NCBI GenBank assembly: GCA_036346275.1
Contig: CM070713.1
Span: 71,540,382-71,604,381, forward strand
Length of the DNA: 64,000 bases
Direction: 5' to 3'
Source of the DNA: Otatea glauca
Lineage: Eukaryota; Streptophyta; Magnoliopsida; Poales; Poaceae
The translations under genes were made by a program, and so were the position numbers. Shown here in pieces: positions 46,129 through 59,200 of this stretch. Each line of letters opens with the position of its first letter. The first letter of the stretch is position 1. Under the pieces are notes generated by a model, which was given only the letters and a program-made list of their open reading frames with translations, made no database searches and was not told the origin of the DNA.

Positions 46129-49100
46129 ACAACAGCTTATAACCAAATTTCAAGGAGGATAGCTTGGTGAAAATTGGAAGGTTTAGCCCTAAATTAATAT
46201 TTTTTTAAGCTTCCTTGACAATAGGGTTGTAATCCTTGAGCACAATCGGCTAGCCCGTCCATTCAAAAATGGCATGTAAAGAGGGTACCAAGGTTCATGT
46301 AAGTGAATGTAAAAATATTAAAAGAAGTGATTCAACTGATAACAAAACATCAAGAAGATATTGCACTAGCATAAGCTCTGAACTATCTACACCCTCATCA
46401 TTCATTTGCAGCTGAGCCCCCCATCATGTGCCTCGTTGAGCCTCACCCTATCAGAACCAAGCACTTCATGGGCTCCCCCATACGACCAAGTTGTTTTTGC
46501 TTCTTTTTATTGTACAGTACTGTAAGAAAAACACCCAACTAGGAAATTGAAAGTTTGATAAGTAGGCAAAATTGAAGAAAACAAAAGATTAAAGGGGATA
46601 TGGGACAGAGCTTGGAAACAAATGGAGAACCAAAGTATTAGATTAAGATAAATGCAGGAACATATTTGGAGTAGCAAACAAAGAACTTGCCATGGAGTAA
46701 ATTGTTGTCGTTTGAGTTCAGTGGCACTTATACCTACATTGGATAGTTCTAAGGTGCTATGAAATGAGAGGAAGGTGACTATGTTGTTCAATTAAGTGGA
46801 GTACTAAATATAAAAGCGAAATTTTTCGAAGGGTTCACCAACATTTTGAAGATCCCACAAAATTTCCAGGAGTCTGTCAAAACTTTCGGTGACAAAATTT
46901 AAAATCATCACGTATACCTCACTTTTCAATGACAAAAATGAGAAAATGCCATAGACTTTTATTTGTGTAAATTCACATCCACCCAATTAATATGATACCA
47001 TTTAGTGGCATCAAAAAGAAGAAAAACATGAATCCATGTAGCATAACACTACAGATGAGAAATCAAAAGTGATAAATGCATGCGATGTGTTGTGGGAAAT
47101 GTATGGTTTTTTGTCATACACGTGAGGGCCCAGTGTGGTAGTAAGAATATTATAAACAACTTCGGGCAAGTTTTCCGTTATTGAAAACAATAAAAGCTTA
47201 TATTGAAGCATACGCCACCACTAAATAGAATGTAGCCAAACACAGTAAGGAACTGTGACAACAAATTTAAGAGGAAATTTGAATATATATTAGTTTTTTA
47301 TGTATTAGCTTGATGAATTTTATGACAAACAAACTACTGTGTTATAGAAAGTGTATAGTTCTACTATGAACTTGTTAGAAAATGTTATTGATTGATCATA
47401 TTTTTCTTGCATTTATAAAAAAGAGTGTATGAACCAAAAAAAACTACCCTAGGTAGGTAGGTCACCTGATAATTCAATATGCCATCCAATTATTTAATCT
47501 TGAAAGATAATACTTAGTTTATTGTAAAATTAATTATGACAAACATATGGTCATAGTAAAAGAGAAATTTATGACAAATGAGCATACCTCAGATAAAAAG
47601 TAACATTCTGTCACAAATTGTCTTTGTTCTACTCAACATTTCTTCACATAATTTTAGTCCAAATTCTATTACTTTGGGACAAATCATCATAAATTTGCGG
47701 TGTCTACCAAATTTGACTAGTATAGTGCCTGTGCTAACGCTACGACGGCAGTACACCCGTTTATCAATTAAATGAGAAGATAAGTATGAATACAACACTT
47801 AATAATAAAAGAGAAATTTAGAATTTTAAATGAATTTAGAAAGAAAAATGGAACTAAATGGAGGTCGAATGGGCGAAAACGGGCTCCCAAAAGATTTTAA
47901 ATCAAGAAAGAGAAAGAAATTATTTTTTTCTGATTTTAGATTATTTTTTTGCAGCTTCCACAGAGAGCATAGCGTGCTCTCTAGGCTTGGCCAGCGCAAG
48001 GGGGAGGGAAGGCCAGGGTGGCCGGCCGGTCGCAGTGGGTTGGCACTGGTGCGGCGAGATCGCCGGCACCGGCGCCTGCGGGGGAGGAGTCACGGTTGCG
48101 ATGAATTTCGACGGGAAAGATGATGGTGATGGCTTGGATTACCTCCAAAATCCGGCGATCTTTACAAGAGGGAGCACTTGGGGATTTACGCAATGCGATG
48201 GGATGGATGAGAGCTCGTCGGCTTTTATAGCCCCGAAACAAGCATATTTATGGAAACCATAATTTGGGATCAAATCAGATTGGGAGGAAATTTTGGCAAT
48301 AGAGCACGAAATTTGGGGAATTAACACCATAGATGGAAAGAGGAGATTTGGTGCGGGATTGATGAAGCTTTGGAGCTTCTTTCTTGCTTTAATAGAGGGA
48401 GGGAAGAGAAGAAGCTTCTGCAGTGCAGGCTACACTAGAAGAAGCTACAGTGAGTTGCCTTCATTTTTAAATATAGAAGGATTTTTGAAAAGATAGCACA
48501 TTAGGTTAAAAAATTCTAGAAAAATTCTCAAAAGAACTTTCGATTATTTTGTACTTAATAAAATTATTTTCAAAAAAATTTAAATTATAAATTTGCAAGA
48601 AACGGCTGTCATGCAGGTCGTGACCAAAGAACCTTGCCGTGTCAGCAGAGCCACCGATGGCGATCGTGGAGCCATTGCAGACCTGCGTTCTCCCGCCGCT
48701 GCCCCATCTCCCGATTTCCTTTTCCCAGCACGTAATGTATGGTCATTTCCTTTTCCTGGACGTTTGTTTCCTTTTCCTTGATTCCAAGTCGTTTGTTTCC
48801 TTTTCCTTGTTGATGCTGGAGGTGAGGGAAGGTCTATTGTGGGCCACAGGGATGATTTCGAAAAAATATGGAAAAATAAACTGCGCTCACGACATTGGAT
48901 CCGCATGAGGAAAAAGATAAAATTAAAGCATGCTTTCATGCATTGGCATTGGTTCCGCGAGAAAAATTGAAAAAAATTAAGCAGCACTCACAGACCGTTG
49001 GTTCCTTAGATAAAAAATAAAAACAAAAATTCAGCGCTCTCCGTACGCTGAAATTAGGCTCTATGGGGCTAGATCCGTAAAAAAATCTCGAGAAGGGTCA

Positions 49101-49135
49101 TTTTCGAAAAAAAAAATACGATCACAATATCAGGA

Positions 49136-49326
49136 CAATAAAAAATTCAAGTCTTGTTTCCTTGCATGCGGATCCTCCCAGTTTATTTCCTTGTTTGATT
49201 CACCCTCCTTCCAAATATGTAGTACGTACAATTTTGACCAGTAAAAAATTCAAGTCTGGTTTCCTTGCATGCGGATCCTCCTTATTTATTTCCTTGTTTG
49301 ATTCACTCTCCTTCCAAATATGTAGG
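49136..49326. repeat. 103-bp direct repeat, two copies
   Basis: The segment AAAAAATTCAAGTCT through TTTCCTTGCATGCGGATCC and CTTCCAAATATGTAG is present at about 49136-49223 and again at about 49239-49326, with few differences. Around it, GTGGGCCACAGGGATGATT also occurs twice (about 48840 and 49339). Confidence 0.85.
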
Positions 49327-49957
49327 TGGGAGAGGTCTGTTGTGGGCCACAGGGATGATTAGACACACTAAATAATGGCCATCGGATGTGGGTGAGTAAA
49401 ACTGAGGAAAGATCTGAAACGTTCATTTTGATGAATGCAAGTTTCTGGGGACGTTTTGCTGGGTGCACGAACATTGGGCCATCTCTAATGAGGTGCATTA
49501 TTTAGGGTGGACGTAGAAAAAATTGCTTAGGTGTATTATAAAGGGGTATAGATGATAGGTGCATAATATCGTCATAGTGTATAACTATTCGTGACGATTA
49601 CAATATTCATCACAACGGATTGTGTCATTGAAAGTCAAATCGGTGGGTATTCTTGATCATTAGATATAATCTAATAGTCGACGATAAAAGTGATGACGTG
49701 GAACTTCTCTTTATTTGTGTTTTTACATATAGTTCCAAAGAAGATGTAAGATTTGCGTACTTATAATAATGTTTACTAAAAAATAGCTTATTAAATAAGC
49801 TTATTCTGCTCTTAAGAAGTACCTTACTTATTTAATTTACTTCACAAAACTCAAACCTACATTTTCAAAACAAAACTGTAGAAAATACCACAATCAGAAA
49901 ATGGCTACTTTTATTAGACAAAAAAGACGACTACTTCCATAAAAGCTTTTATCTTAG

Positions 49958-50829
49958 TGACGAGCACTCATACCATGGGTACCCTCAACGGCCCGGAATG
50001 ACGAACGGGCTGTCCTGAAGCCTGGCTCTGGTCAAAGGCCCCCGCTGGGCCATGAAGGACACTCATCCCTGACCAAACCAACCAGGGGGCGTCCGACCCC
50101 CGTCATAGGTCGAACTCCCCACAAGCTCCGACCAAGCCGAGGCGATCTCCGCCAAAGGCCGAGTGCCAGGCCGCCGCGGGCCGTTGGGCACCTGCCCCAC
50201 AGACATGACAGCTCGGAAAGACCGCACGAGGTCAGGTGGCTCCTTCCCAAGGTAGCGAGGAGGTTGCCAAAGTTAAAGCTCCAGTCTCATCATCCAGTCA
50301 TGCGCAGTGTAAGGATGCGCTCCCTCCCGAGGCAGCACCAGAGCCAGGCATTGTGACGGACGTACAAGAGGATAGGTGTGCCATTTCCCAATGACACGGA
50401 AAACTGCGCCACTCGACGAGTCCACCGACCCGGCGTGGGGTAAGTGGATGCCGATCAAATCGCCAAGACCAAGGACCAGGACTCCTAGCCTAGGACACCT
50501 CATCCTTTCTTCTCCCAACTCCCTGTGTAACCTGCCCCCTCCGACTATATAAAGGGAAGCAGGGTCCTCTGAGGAGAGGGGGAGATCCTTTTCTCGGTTC
50601 TTACGGGCAAACTGTTCTTGCTTCCACGGGTTCGAGGCCTTAGCTCTCGCTTGTAATACCGTGCAATCATCTGCATCCGAAGCAATATAGCACCACCACA
50701 CGAACTGGAGTAGGGACATTCAGCCCGAACCAGTATACATCTTGGGCTTCTTGAGTCTAACCATTCAAGGATAAGGAACGCAAGGCCCCTTGACTAAAAA
50801 TTCACTCGTCAGTGCTCGAAACACCGACA
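49958..50829 (+). repeat. 5' LTR of a second, truncated Ty3/gypsy element
   Basis: The right end AACACCGACA is followed at once by a PBS-like sequence. A TATA box (TATATAAAG) lies at 50546-50554, with typical R-U5 sequence after it. The left end is placed at a TG near 49957 and is uncertain because the other LTR is missing. Confidence 0.65.
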
Positions 50830-50830
50830 G

Positions 50831-50850
50831 TTAGCGCGCCAGGTAGGGGC
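50831..50850 (+). other. Primer binding site of the truncated gypsy element
   Basis: TTAGCGCGCCAGGTAGGGGC follows the LTR. Many grass gypsy elements have TTGGCGCGCCAGGTAGGGG at this place, so this is a one- or two-base variant. Confidence 0.7.
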
Positions 50851-50897
50851 TTTCGCGCGTCCTCATCGTCATCTCCGGATTTCCATTTGCTTCCTTG

Positions 50898-53610
50898 ATG
50901 GCTTCCTTCACCCACGATGGCGTGTCTGTATCGAGGAGCTGGATACGTTTCGGCTCCCTCGACTTCGTCGCCACTTCGACGGGAGAGCTCGTGCTCATCC
51001 CCGCCACCTCTCGAGACCAGACGTCCGCTAGGAGCCTGGACTCCATCTCCGACGACCTTGGCAACCTCCGGCTCGAGGCCCCCGTGCGGACCGAGGCCGA
51101 GCCCACTGTGCGCCGCACCGCCTTGCGGGGCGCGCCGTGGACTCGGCGGCGGCGACGACGCGTCCCCGTGAGGTTCATAGCTCGTGGCAATGGCGGCCAC
51201 GTGCGCGCCTCCGTCCACGACTTGCCGGAGGACTCCTCCGGCCACGACTCGGCCCGACACAGAGCGCATTGCGGACGGACTGCACTCCCGCGAGTGCAAC
51301 ATGGCGGGCGCGGTCGACCCGGCCGCAACCACCACAAGTACGGGAGTTCTCGTCCGGCGCACCGAAGCGCAGGGAGCGGAATATCAACGCGAGCGCGCTG
51401 AACGCACCCAAGCTCGCTGCGCCGAGCTCCAACAACAGCGCGATGAGCTGGAGGCTCGAAGGGCCGAGCATGACAAACTCCAGGCCGACCTGGAGCAGAG
51501 TCAGCCCGAGCCCCCACTCGTACCTGGCGCCGCGCGCGCGCGCGCACGTCAGGTACACCACCAGCTGGTGGAGGAATCTGACGGCCTCCCATTCTTCCCC
51601 CACGCGAGCGAGCGTGGGCTGCGGTGCGATCTTCGCTCGTGGCATCCCCGAGCAGACGACCCGGAGGCCAAGGCGGCGTGCAGAACCTCCGGATTGGTGG
51701 AATGTCTTGCCGGCAAAGACATGCGAGCTCCGACTCCCACCACTCAGGCGCCTCCTCCGGCCGCCCGAGCCGCGTCGCCGCTCGAAACCGGCTGGGTCCG
51801 GCAAAGACGGCGGCACAATACGAGCAGCCCCTGGCCTCACACACCCCGGTGCGCCAGCGCCTCGGCAACAACCACGACGTTCGCGCCACCCTCGAAGCGC
51901 GGAAAAAAGCAATAAACGAAGCGGCCCGACCACGGGTCGTAGACAGCGGTCGGCGTAATGATCGTAGCCCGAGCCCCGATGGCCCAGGACCACGGGCTTT
52001 TTGTCAGGGGATCCGCTACGCGGACTTTCCTGCCAGGTTCCGGGCGCCGGTCAACATAGCCAAGTACACAGGGGCGACAAACCCCAGCGTCTGGCTAGAA
52101 GACTACCGGCTTGCATGCCGGGCGGGTGGAGCTACTGATGACCTCTTCATCATCCAGTACCTCCCCATCTACCTTGCGGACTCAGCTCGAGCCTGGCTCG
52201 AGTATTTGCCCGCGAAGACCATCCGGAACTGGACCGACTTGAAGAACCTCTTCGTCAAAACTTCGTGGCACGCATACAAGCGCCCAAAATTCACAGGACT
52301 GAAGAGTCAGAGCAGCAGCCGCGGGAGACTCTCCGAGACTACATCCGGCGTTTCTCCCGACAATGCAATGAGCTCCCAGACATTTCTGACGCCGACGTTG
52401 TCAGGGCGTTCATCTACGGTACCACCTGCAAAGCCTTGGTGCACAAGCTGGGCTGCATCAATCCCAGGACCGCCAAGGAGCTCCTGAACATCGCAACCAA
52501 CCATGCCTCTAGCGAAGAGGCTGTGGGAGCCATCTTCGAGAAAGGAAAGGCCGAGCGAGAGCTCGGCGCGCAAACTGTCTCCCCTTCCGACCGCTCCGAC
52601 AAGCGAAAGCGACAAGGGAAGCAAGGCCGCGAAGGCCACTTGGTCGCGGCTGCCGACCATCCTGCCAAGCAGCAGACACGATAGGCGCCCGACCACTTCG
52701 AGAAGCTGATGGAGAGCCCATGTCCGAACCATGGGTATCCCGTCAAGCACAAATACCGGGACTGTGAAGTCCTGAAGCGCTTCCTCTCTGGCACCCCACA
52801 TCGTCGCGGGGCAAGGGGAAGAAGCAGGACCCGGCACCACGTGCCGAGGGAAAAAAGGGTGGACGCCGAGTTCCCAGAACCCGACGGCTGCCTAATGATC
52901 TTTGGCGGACTGGCGTGCTACGCCAACAAGCGGCAGCTCAAGCTCGCTTTCCGTGAGGTCCACGCGGCGACTCCCGCCGTTCCCATGTACCTTCGGTGGT
53001 CGGAATCTTCGATCACCTTTGATCGAACCGACCACCCCGACTACATTCCGCAACCAGGGAGATATCCGCTGGTTGTCGACTTCATCGTGGGAATAAAGCG
53101 CCTGACCAAGGCACTCATGGACGGCGGTAGCGGTCTCAACATCCTGTATGTCGAGACGCTTGATGCCATGGGGGTCCCCCGCTCGAGTCTTCGACCGAGC
53201 AAGGCGCCCTTCCACGGCGTCATCCCGGGCCAACAGGCTCACCCGCTCGGGCAGGTCGACCTGCCCATCACTTTCGGGGGCCGGACAACTTCCGCACCGA
53301 AATCCTCACCTTTGAGGTTGTAGACTTTCTCGGTTCCTACCATGCCATCCTAGTGAGGCTGTGCTACGCCAAGTTCATGACGGTCCCCAGCTACACCTAC
53401 CTCAAGCTGAAAATGCCAGGGCCGCGGGAAGTAATCACCGTGGCCTCATCCTTTCAGCTTGCCTACAACTGCGAGCGGAGCAGTTGCGAACTGGCATCGG
53501 CGGTCATCGCATTGGCCGAGCTCGCGAACCTCCGGAAGGAAACCTCCGAGTCCGCCCCCGACTCCGGCAAGTCAGGGCCAGGTTCCTTTTGTATTTCTAT
53601 TTTAAGGTTA
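50898..53610 (+). pseudogene. Gag and protease of a second Ty3/gypsy element, 3'-truncated and frame-shifted
   Basis: Translation starts at ATG 50898 (MASFTHDGVSVSRSW). Successive fragments in different frames give a basic and coiled N-terminal gag and the gag core: ARFRAPVNIAKYTGATNPSV (about 52030) and AFIYGTTCKALVHKLG (about 52405), with a frame change near 52260. A knuckle-like CPNHGYPVKHKYRDC (52720) and the protease motif LMDGGSGLNILYVETLD (53112) follow. Coding resemblance fades after VITVASSFQLAYNCE (53430) and stops by about 53600. No reverse transcriptase, integrase or 3' LTR is present nearby. The element is dead and was probably deleted at its 3' side. Confidence 0.85.
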
Positions 53611-55004
53611 ACCAAGTATGTTTTTGAGTAACTTGGGAAAGTATTATTTATCGAGATAAGTACTAGAAAACATAGAAATTCAAATGTGATTTTATGTCAG
53701 TATCTCGATTGTTTGATATGCTATTTTTTTATTCCGTTAATGGAAGCTTGTAAAGTCCTCCCTCTGGCTTTGTCCTGTACAACCTTGCAATTCTACAGGC
53801 AAGTTTAAGCTAGTGATCAAGAAGGCTATGGTGGAACTTGATGATACGCAGCATTTTAACTTAATATTTCGTTGTTAATGGAGTGCCTCAAATAAATCTT
53901 AGCAAATTTGCTATGTTCATACGTCAGCTATTTCAATTTCCAGGTGCTCCATTTAAGAAGTTTGCATCTCTGCGAGATGAATGGGCCCTTAAGAATCGAT
54001 ACATCAGCCCCGGTAACTAGCGCAAAGTTTGCCAGCAATGAGAAAAACATTCATGGAAATAAGTTAACATGTTAAGCTTCCTCGTGAGTCATGACACAGG
54101 TCCCATCCAGTTCATTGGCTCTGGATCAGATGCTGTCAAACTTAGCGCTCAGGCATAAGAGATAAATGTCCATCTAGTTCACCCCCATTTTTCTCCTTTT
54201 CACAATTTTGGTATATAAAGATAGGAGGTCCAAGGCTAGTTTGCAATATCCGTGTCGCGGAAGCATGAATAAGAGGTTCCGACGGAGTTTTCTGCAGAGT
54301 GGCTCTAATAGCAATAACAACTCATTGTAGTTATCTTAAGCCTTGTTAGTCCATCAACTATGTACTCAGCTCATAACAATCTTAATCCTTGGTGATGCCA
54401 ATTTGTATTCTAGAATGTCTTGTGGCTCACATAAGCTGATTGGAGCTCTCAAATTTACAAAGCCGTTGAATTATCATTCTCGTGTCATTGAATTATCACA
54501 TAATGAATGATAATTACTTGAATTTGGTGTAGCTCCTTTGCAACACTGTCCAATGCCAAGTTTTCGCTGATTTGTTTGGCTGTCGTGCTTCTGAGCTGCC
54601 TATCATCAGCCTATCCTTGCTGTTGTCGTATCATTGTGCTTGCCGTAATCCGTCTGTTTGGTTCATTTTGAAGCGTTCCTTAAAACTCTAGGAGTGACAC
54701 ATGTGCTGATATTGTAAGCTTGCTTCGATGTAGTACTCTTCATATGTTCTCCAGCTGTTGTAAAAGCTTGCTTTAATGTAAAATTCATTTTTTTTCATAG
54801 ATGGACCAATGCCCTGGCAGTGGGAACGAGGAGCTTGTTCCTATCTATTTAGGTTCAACACGGTGTGTCATATTTATTCAAAGTATACATGCATGTATGC
54901 GTTCAATAGAAAGCGTGGAAGCACATGTCCGCACTGTAGAACCTCCTGAAAAAATTTCAGTGTATATAGTGGACGCGCGTACACGTGTGTAGAGCTTAAG
55001 CGAG
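53611..55004 (+). other. Spacer with two exon-like fragments of an unidentified gene
   Basis: After CTACAG at about 53800 a short open stretch reads GKFKLVIKKAMVELDDTQHFN. After TTTCCAG at about 53942 another reads APFKKFASLRDEWALKNRYI and ends SPGN with a stop near 54020. Both follow good acceptor sites with T-rich tracts and look like terminal exons of a plus-strand gene whose 5' part is missing; upstream is the truncated gypsy element. I do not recognise the protein. The rest (54030-55000) shows only AT-rich sequence. Confidence 0.35.
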
Positions 55005-55012
55005 GTGTACAT

Positions 55013-56045
55013 AGGGATGAAAAAGGATCCAATAGTTTCCGATCGATCCAGATAAGTTTTGGATACGGATTCTGTCGGATAAGATATTTGTCGAATAGTA
55101 TCAGATCGGATACGGATATAGATTTTTTTTGTCAGATACAGATATAGATTCGGTAGCTCACTATCCGTCGGATATGAATACAGATTCGGATAATCCGGAT
55201 ATTGATGGGTCGGCTATCCAGATATGCATGTGGGCTGGGCAAAGGCTACTCTTTTGGTCTAAAAAGGTTTCTTAATTTTAAAATCGTTTTCTAATTTAAT
55301 TAATCCATAAAGTAAGTTTTTATTAAAATTGACAAACCAACTCCAAAAATTACAATTTTTTTTGAGAAAGTCCAGACACAATCTAACATTTAAAAAATTA
55401 TTTTCATTATTTTATCATATTTATTTTTTTTCCTCAAAAATTCAAACTCTGTTGTTCTTAATAGAAAAATATTTTAAATAAGTAGTTTAAAATGCATAAA
55501 AACTCATAAACACATCATTTATTATTTTAAACATAATTCAACAAAGAATATAAATGTTGAGTCATTACATGTAAATGTTATATACTTTTTCTAGAGATAT
55601 GGTATCTAAGTATTATCAAACTTTTAGTGTGTTAAGTGTTTTCTTCCATTTGTATCTCTTAGTAAGGATTACCTTCATTTTGTGTTTTGATCTATGTGTA
55701 TAATGAACTAATCGTATGTGTATGATAAACTAAATCTTATATAATTTTGTTTGCGATTTGGTATCTATTGTCTAAGTGAATGAAAATACTTATATTTTTT
55801 TAATTTTCAATAATATTTTGATCAAATCAATTAGTTATGTGTTTTCGTTGATTTTTTTATGTATATAATCTAAGGGGTTATCATGTTTCGATAAATATTT
55901 GAAACCGTATCCGATTCGATTCGTATTCGATCCGTATCTATATTCGATATTATCCATATTCGTATCTGGATTATCTGTATCCGTATCCGCGTCCTAGAAA
56001 AAAATATGATAAAAATATTATCCGCCGATCCGTTTTCGCTTGTCG
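55013..56045. mobile_element. Non-autonomous hAT (Ac/Ds-like) element
   Basis: The 8-bp sequence GTGTACAT flanks it at 55005-55012 and 56046-56053, the hAT duplication length. The left end AGGGATGAAAAAGGATCC resembles the Ac/Ds terminus. The right end, inverted, reads CGACAAGCGAAAACGGATC. Both subterminal 120-bp zones are dense in GGATA/TATCC words such as CGGATACGGAT, the probable transposase-binding repeats. The interior is AT-rich without a transposase. Its right edge is 234 bp upstream of the ISE2 start codon. Confidence 0.85.
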
Positions 56046-56278
56046 GTGTACATGTGATTTGTGTTCTCTTATGCGGTCATATCCTCTCTCAAAAATCATT
56101 ATTTCGGGGACATTTTGGATGGCGTCTTCTTCTGAATAGCGCTAAAGCATGAGTTTGGCGTAAACCCACATTTCGTTGGCGCATTTCGTATTGCCGTGCG
56201 AAAATCCGAAAATTAAAATCCGAGCATTATCTCGTCTTCCCCCCGCCGCTTCTGGCCGAACCACCACACACTCCCGCC

Positions 56279-59200
56279 ATGCACTGCCTCGCCCCCCACT
56301 ACCTCCTCCCACTCCCCACCGCCTCTCGCCACGCGCTCCCCCAAACCCCACCCTCTCCTCTCCTCCTCCTCCCCTCCCGCCCAACCCAAGGCCACGCCGC
56401 TCTACTCCACCTCCCCTCCGCGCGCTCCCCCTCCCGCGCTGCCGCCCCGGTCTCCGATGACGAGGATGACGACGAGGATGACGACGACGAGATAGACATC
56501 CGCGACGCGGACGCCGATGCGGACGAGGACTACGACGAGGACGACGAGGGCGATGAGGAGCTGGACGAGGAGATTGACGGTGAAGACGAGGACGAAGGGG
56601 AGGAGGAGGAGGAGGAGGAGAACGATGAGCGGGAGGAGACCGCGGCGCGGAGGCGGCGGTCGGAGGAGTACAAGTCGCAGCGGGTGGCCAAGCTGGTCGC
56701 CGAGGTGCGGGAGTTCGGGGAGGATATCATCGATTACAACGAGCTCGCCGGGATCTACGACTTCCCCATCGACAAGTTTCAGGTACCATTTGGTTTCTGA
56801 CCTGGGTGAGCTAATTCTGCTTCTGTTCAGTAAAGCTATGTTGGGTTTTCGAGAGACTTTGATCGATTTTGGGTATTGGAACGGTTGGGATTTGGAGCTA
56901 GCAGTTACGCGAATGTGATGATTCTGTATCGGTTTAGTTCCATTGGATCTGTCCAATTTTTAGTTACATTGGAGTCTTGGAGATACGTCACGACTCTGGG
57001 GTGTTGAGGTGGAATTTGGACTTTTTGAGGAGGATGCCATCCCATTTGAGTAATTATTGGTATATGTAGCTCCTGTGTCATGTACTGCAACACACTTCCT
57101 AATTTATGGTATCGTGGAGCTTACAGGTATTGTCATGATTGCCGTTTGTAGAAAACTTTGTTGTACTGGCCAGTAAATGACTGCCACAAGTAACGAGCTC
57201 TTGTGTTATCTACTGAAAATTTATTCCCAATAGATATCTTTCAATGATTTTTCTTCTAGATGGGATCATTTTGGAGCTCTTTTTTTTAATCCTTGTTTGT
57301 CAGATGGGCTTGTTTACATGGTAAGCTTTGCGCAGGTCACTAGGTCAGCATTGTTGTCGGTTGATGTTACGCACTGCAAATTTTATCACCGATTTGATTT
57401 ATTTCAGATGGCATTGTTTGTGACGAGCTACTTTTGAAGCTGTTTTGCATAATAGGCAATACAAAGGCTGTCGTGTGTTGATAAAAAACTGGTATTGAAA
57501 TGGTTGGATTTTCAAGTTAATTGGAACAAATTTTGAAAATGATATGTATTCATTGGGGCACTGAAATTGGAGGCGATAAAATGGTAGCTTTGGTTTTCTG
57601 CAAACAAAGTCACCTCTTCCCCTTTGGCAATAGGAAAATGCTTGGAAATCGGAAGGAAAATGCTTGGAAACCGGATTCTAATATTTATGTTGCATGCAAA
57701 TTTATAGAGCATTGAACAGTCCTTTGCAAATTATGAGCACTTGACTTACTACTTATTGTTCCGAGTGTCATCTCATGGTGTATAACCTATTATGTTTGTT
57801 CTTCTCACCATGTTTCCTATCTTCTTTTAGCGCCTAGCTATACAAGCATTTTTGAGAGGCTCCTCTGTCGTAGTTTCTGCGCCTACAAGTAGTGGGAAGA
57901 CACTAATCGCAGAAGCTGCAGCTGTTGCAACAGTTGCCAGAGGAAGGCGTCTCTTATACACAACACCATTAAAGGCCTTGTCAAATCAGAAGTTCCGCGA
58001 TTTCCGGTAAAATGCTACTTTCGTGATTCATGCCCTTATTTTTGTAGATTATGACTAAAATCTTGAAGATTACCTTGCATCTTGTGTTAGTTGGGGAGAT
58101 GTCCGGAGTTTTCATCTTAAATAGCATTCTCATTTTGTGGAGCCTTGCAAAGCGCTCTTTTTTTCTTTGTAAAATTGAGGCAGATACTGAAATGACTACC
58201 TTTAAATTCTACTCCCTCCAGTCACAAATACATGTCGTTTTGGGATGCATGCAGTAAAAAAAATTGAAACTTGTAAATATTGATATCTTTTTAAATATTT
58301 AGATTGAATATAGGAAAATCATATGTATAGGTTTGTCTCGAAAAGTACTTTCATAATATTATAATTTTATTGGGTTTATAAATATATTATATTATGAATT
58401 AGTGGTCAAAGTTTTGTTTTGAATACTGTGTCGATGTCCAAAATGACATGTATTTGCGACTAGAGGGAGTAATTCCCTAGCTTCACTGGCATAAGAAGCA
58501 AAAACAGGTGAATGATAGCTTAGTTTTTCTCTTTGAAAGTTGAGCGTTACACACAATCAGTTGAGGTGAAGGTTGAAATTCTACAGAATGCTGGTTCACT
58601 CTAGTAGCTACATGATTGGTTTTCCGGAGAACTTTTGTGATGAGTTGGAAAATTGCATGTCAGTTGGGCCTGTTAGAGTATTAGAGTACTGCAAGAGTTG
58701 GTCTTATATAATTTTCCTAGATGGTTAGTTTCTAAGTAATACATATATTTTGACACGTTGCTGTTCTATAATTATTTCAGGAATTCCTTTGGTGATCATA
58801 ATGTTGGTCTTCTTACAGGAGATTCTGCTATTAACAAAGATGCTCAGATCCTAATAATGACAACAGAGATTCTGCGTAACATGCTGTATCAAAGGTATTT
58901 TATGGAGGAAAGATATATAGTATGATCTATGCGAACTGCCACGAGCATTCACTCTGTAGCTATGAGTTTGGCAGTTTGCCACATCCACCATTGCAAGCAA
59001 ATATGGCAGAAGTGTTCTGTGGCTGTAACTGTCGCAGTAGATCATAATTCAACTGTGCCTATATCTGTGCGGTTTCTCCCAAGTAGTGCATGTGCATTTA
59101 AGAATATCCACGGTTTCTTTTCTAGCTACCTGTCTAGTTTTTTTAAAGTAGTTTTTTTTGGTGAGATTCAGCTTTTAAAGGTAGTTAATCAGAGATGGTA

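Larger units (their letters stand above)
45518..49957. other. AT-rich intergenic region, no supported gene
   Basis: Its left edge reads CACTATAATAG when the retrotransposon is removed and is rich in CATCAC, GTGACG and TCATCA words (45520-45800). That style recurs at 49560-49700 (CGTCATAGTG, GTGACGATT, CATCACAAC), which hints at the two ends of a CACTA-like element. Terminal repeats and a 3-bp duplication are not convincing. A GC-richer island at 47980-48110 and the ORFs across 47858-48500 lack family features. Confidence 0.4.

Noticed and set aside
47858..48262. Possible small gene at a GC-rich island
   Set aside because: No start context, family motif or splice signals; competing ORFs exist in other frames.
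50831..51889. Long minus-strand ORF (352 codons) opposite the second gag
   Set aside because: It is a shadow of GC-rich gag coding, lies against PBS and gag on the plus strand, and shows no family motif.
56402..56956. Minus-strand ORF of 184 codons opposite ISE2 exon 1
   Set aside because: It is the complement of the acidic repeat, read as Leu/Val runs.
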